A stretch of DNA of 64,000 nucleotides from contig CAMTMC010000008.1 of the NCBI GenBank assembly GCA_947073515.1, positions 19,459 through 83,458 on the forward strand, read 5' to 3'. Below, piece after piece: positions 61,733 to 64,000 of this stretch. A program made the translations under genes and the position numbers. Every line of letters begins with the position of its first letter. Position 1 is the first letter of the stretch. The notes under the pieces were generated by a model. That model did no database searches. It was not told the DNA's origin and was given only the letters and a program-made list of their open reading frames with translations. This DNA is from an uncultured bacterium (GTDB taxonomy: Bacteria > Bacillota > Clostridia > Oscillospirales > Oscillospiraceae).

Positions 61733-63481
61733 TTACCAGCCGTAGCTCTGGTTGGTCTCCCGGTTGGTGAATACCACGGCGCCAGCCTCCAGCCCCTCCA
61801 CGATCTCCACGTTATAGGTGTCAGAGATTCCGGTGACCACCGGCACGGGCCAGAAGCCCTCATCGGTGGTGGGCAGGGCGTTCTGGGTGGAGGACCCTTC
61901 CGGCATCATAATCATACCGCCGCCGGCGGCGGCGCCCTCGGAGCTGGAGGGGGCGTCCATCTCAATGGCGTTCTCCGGCTTGGAATCCGCCTGGACAAAG
62001 ACCACGGTGTGGATCTCGCCGTCCACATCGGTCACCCGTTTCACGCACTGGTTGGGCACCATGACGCAGTCCACAGATTCGCTGGTCACCAGCTTGTACC
62101 GCATCCAGGAGCCGTTGTAGATGGTGCCGCTGGAGTTGTCCACCTGGAGCTGCACCGGGTACATGGTGGTACCGGAGCCCACCTCGCCCTGCATGGGCAC
62201 GTTGGCCACCGTGCCCATCACCGGGTTGCCCCAGTCATCGGTGAGCTCAATGGTCATGCCGGCCTGGATAAACCCGATGTTCCGGCTGTCCACCTGGATA
62301 TCCACCAGCATAGTGGTGGTGTTGGAGATGGTGATCACCGTGTCGCCGGACTTCACGTCCATGCCCGGCTCCAGGGTGCAGGACATGACCACGCCGTCGA
62401 TGGGGGCCACGGCCTCGAAGTTGGCGAACTGGGTCTGGGCGGTGTCCAACTCCTCCCGCTTGGCGGCCAGCTTGTCGTCAATGGTGTCAGAGCCCAGGAA
62501 GAGCAGCCCCTCCCCGGCGGAGACATTGGCGTGGTTGAGCAGGTTGCCCATCCCCACCACCGGGCCGGAGGCCTTGGACAGCACGTCCCGGGTCTCGTAG
62601 AACTGGGTCTGCCCGTTCTCATAGGGGTAGATGGAGGAGCCGTCCGAGGCGGTGAGCACGGCGGAGGCGTCCATATCGGCGGTGAGGGTGCCGGGATTGT
62701 CGAACACGATGACCGCCTCAAAGTGGACTGCCCCCTCGGGGGAGATGTAGCTGACCTTGTTGATCTTCTCCACAGTGCCCTCCTGGGCGCTCATCACCGC
62801 AGGGACAGACACCTGGACGGACTGGCCCACATGGATCTCATCCTCATAGGCGTAGCTGAAATAGAGGGACAGCTTCAGTTTCCTGTCGTTGACCAGGGTG
62901 GCGATCTTGGTCCCCACGCTCACCTCCTGGTCGGGCTGGAACTCCTGCACGTCGATGAGCTTGCCGGAGAACGGGGCGGTCACGGTGAGGTTGTTGGCCT
63001 CCTCCAGCAGGTCGTTCATCTGGGCGGTCAGGTTCTCCAGCTTCTCCCGGGCCTCCTGGCTGTCAATCTGGTACAGGGGGTCCCCCGCCCAAACCTGGTC
63101 GCCGGTGGTGACATAGACCTCCTGGACGGTGCCGTCGGCGTTCAGGGTGATGGCGGCGCTCTCCTTGGGGACGGCGTTGCCGTTGCCCTCCACGGTGCTC
63201 TGGATGGTGCCGATCTGGGCCTCAGCGGTGAGGGGCTGCCCAATCGTCTCGTCATCCCGGAACACTAAGTACCACATGCCGAAGCCGATGCCCGCCACCA
63301 GGGCCAGCACCACCGACAGGGCGATCATCCGCTTGACCATCTTCTTTCTGCCCGCCTTCTTTTTCTGGGGCGGTTTCGCCGGCACTGGCTGCGGAGCGGC
63401 CGGCGCCGCCTGGGGGGCGGGCTGGTCCGGGCTCCCCTCTGGGACGGCTGGCTGGATCTGAGGGTCTTTCACTTCTGGCAT
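61733..63481 (-). CDS. MacA/HlyD-like membrane-fusion adaptor
   Basis: The 582-residue protein has a cytoplasmic Pro/Ala/Lys-rich start, one membrane span (RMIALSVVLALVAGIGFGMWYLVF), a lipoyl/barrel domain (AEAQIGTIQSTVEGNGNAVPKESAAITLNADGTVQEVYVTTGDQVWAGDPL), and a second adaptor-like unit (FEAVAPIDGVVMSCTLEPGMDVKSGDTVITISNTTTMLVDIQV), so the adaptor repeat occurs twice in one chain. With the ATPase and permease it forms a MacAB-like exporter; in a Gram-positive it would have no outer-membrane partner, and the S-layer protein downstream may be associated. Substrate unknown. Confidence 0.9.
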   Translation of the reverse strand: MPEVKDPQIQPAVPEGSPDQPAPQAAPAAPQPVPAKPPQKKKAGRKKMVKRMIALSVVLALVAGIGFGMWYLVFRDDETIGQPLTAEAQIGTIQSTVEGNGNAVPKESAAITLNADGTVQEVYVTTGDQVWAGDPLYQIDSQEAREKLENLTAQMNDLLEEANNLTVTAPFSGKLIDVQEFQPDQEVSVGTKIATLVNDRKLKLSLYFSYAYEDEIHVGQSVQVSVPAVMSAQEGTVEKINKVSYISPEGAVHFEAVIVFDNPGTLTADMDASAVLTASDGSSIYPYENGQTQFYETRDVLSKASGPVVGMGNLLNHANVSAGEGLLFLGSDTIDDKLAAKREELDTAQTQFANFEAVAPIDGVVMSCTLEPGMDVKSGDTVITISNTTTMLVDIQVDSRNIGFIQAGMTIELTDDWGNPVMGTVANVPMQGEVGSGTTMYPVQLQVDNSSGTIYNGSWMRYKLVTSESVDCVMVPNQCVKRVTDVDGEIHTVVFVQADSKPENAIEMDAPSSSEGAAAGGGMIMMPEGSSTQNALPTTDEGFWPVPVVTGISDTYNVEIVEGLEAGAVVFTNRETNQSYGW

Positions 63482-63567
63482 GGTTCATCCTCCTTCAAAA
63501 CGGTGCTTGCGGCGGACAGCCGCCTGGGGCGCTTGGCCCGATGGGCGGACCTTGTCCATTGTCTTCA

Positions 63568-63596
63568 ATTATATGTGCTTGAAAAGGGGAAAGCAA
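63568..63596 (-). promoter_or_regulatory. Promoter of the exporter operon with possible response-regulator site
   Basis: TTGCTT, 17 bases and TATAAT on the minus strand. Just upstream is a direct repeat (TGTAATCGC and TGTAATTGC, 11 bases apart) resembling OmpR-class operator spacing. Confidence 0.6.
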
Positions 63597-63710
63597 TTAC
63601 AGGGCGATTACAAAACACTTAAGAATTGATTAAGATTCCCCGTTCCGCGCGATCCTTATTGTATTTAGACGCATAAGTCCCAAGAAAAGTTTCCCCTCTC
63701 ATAAAAATTT

Positions 63711-64000
63711 TTACAGCTTTTCCATCTGGGCGGCGGCGTACTTCAGCATCAGCCGCTTGGTGCCCACGTTGTCGAAGGCGATCTCCACCAGATGGTCCCC
63801 CCCGGTGTCCTGGACCGACAGCACCATCCCCTGGCCGAAGGCCTTGTGGCGCACCATGTCCCCCTTGTTCAGCTGGAGGGCGGGGGCGCCTCCTCCCGCT
63901 CCCGGCTTGGGGGCGGCGGCCCGGGGAGCGGAAGTCCCCCGGCTGGCCATGGCCCGGTCAAAGCCCCCCAGGGAGGGCCGGGCCGGGCTCCCGCCCGCCG
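63711..64000 (-). CDS. pcrA: PcrA/UvrD-type DNA helicase, C-terminal end
   Basis: Only the last ~96 residues are in the window; the frame stays open to base 64000. The end KGDMVRHKAFGQGMVLSVQDTGGDHLVEIAFDNVGTKRLMLKYAAAQMEKL is the Tudor-like C-terminal domain that closes PcrA and binds RNA polymerase. It is preceded by the Pro/Ala/Gly-rich linker common in this family. The track's ATG at 63950 is internal. Confidence 0.88.
   Translation of the reverse strand, partial: AGGSPARPSLGGFDRAMASRGTSAPRAAAPKPGAGGGAPALQLNKGDMVRHKAFGQGMVLSVQDTGGDHLVEIAFDNVGTKRLMLKYAAAQMEKL

Overview
The window looks like a chromosomal segment of a spore-forming, GC-rich gut Clostridium of the Oscillospiraceae type (Flavonifractor, Lawsonibacter or Intestinimonas relatives). 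The case rests on SpoIIID, two T-boxes, an L10 leader, TGS-less ThrS, DegV/DUF1836/DUF2089/XpaC-type Firmicutes families, an S-layer-homology protein, strong AGGAGG ribosome sites and high GC in the core genes. The genus is an inference.

Layout. (1) 1-5.9 kb: a minus-strand peptide uptake operon (permeases, two ATPases, an M29 aminopeptidase, and the start of the binding lipoprotein). (2) 6.2-11.7 kb: a type I methylation operon, hsdM-hsdS-FRG gene-hsdS, with no hsdR in the window. (3) 11.9-17.5 kb: an operon of an AbgT-type carrier, a short-chain dehydrogenase, an atypical M28 hydrolase and a ketopantoate-reductase-like enzyme. (4) 17.8-26.7 kb: branched-chain amino acid synthesis, with ilvD, then a leucine-type T-box operon holding two complete acetolactate synthases, ilvC and an unannotated 50-residue membrane protein. 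(5) 26.8-32.9 kb: crotonase, macro-domain protein, rplJ-rplL with L10 leader, a regulator, and thrS under a threonine T-box, then a HIT protein. (6) 33-41.6 kb: a decayed mobilisable element (integrase, repressor, excisionase, MobC, broken TnpV) carrying an AT-rich five-gene cassette with a CbbX-like AAA+ ATPase and a metallophosphatase. (7) 41.7-57.4 kb: housekeeping and small regulators, including folA-thyA, spoIIID, prmA, degV, and a fusion of a Tet(M)-like ribosomal GTPase with a Rae1/YacP NYN nuclease. (8) 57.4-64 kb: an S-layer protein, a MacAB-like exporter and the end of a PcrA/UvrD helicase.

The most notable items are the ribosome-protection GTPase fused to a Rae1-type ribosome-associated nuclease; the AAA+/phosphatase cassette, whose promoter lies inside a large palindrome; the HsdR-less methylation operon with an FRG protein and an SPPF motif IV in HsdM; the small membrane protein inside the ilv operon; and a family of ~167-bp inverted-repeat elements, two of which start exactly at the stop codon of the upstream gene. 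All calls come from reading the sequence and ORF track; no database search was run.
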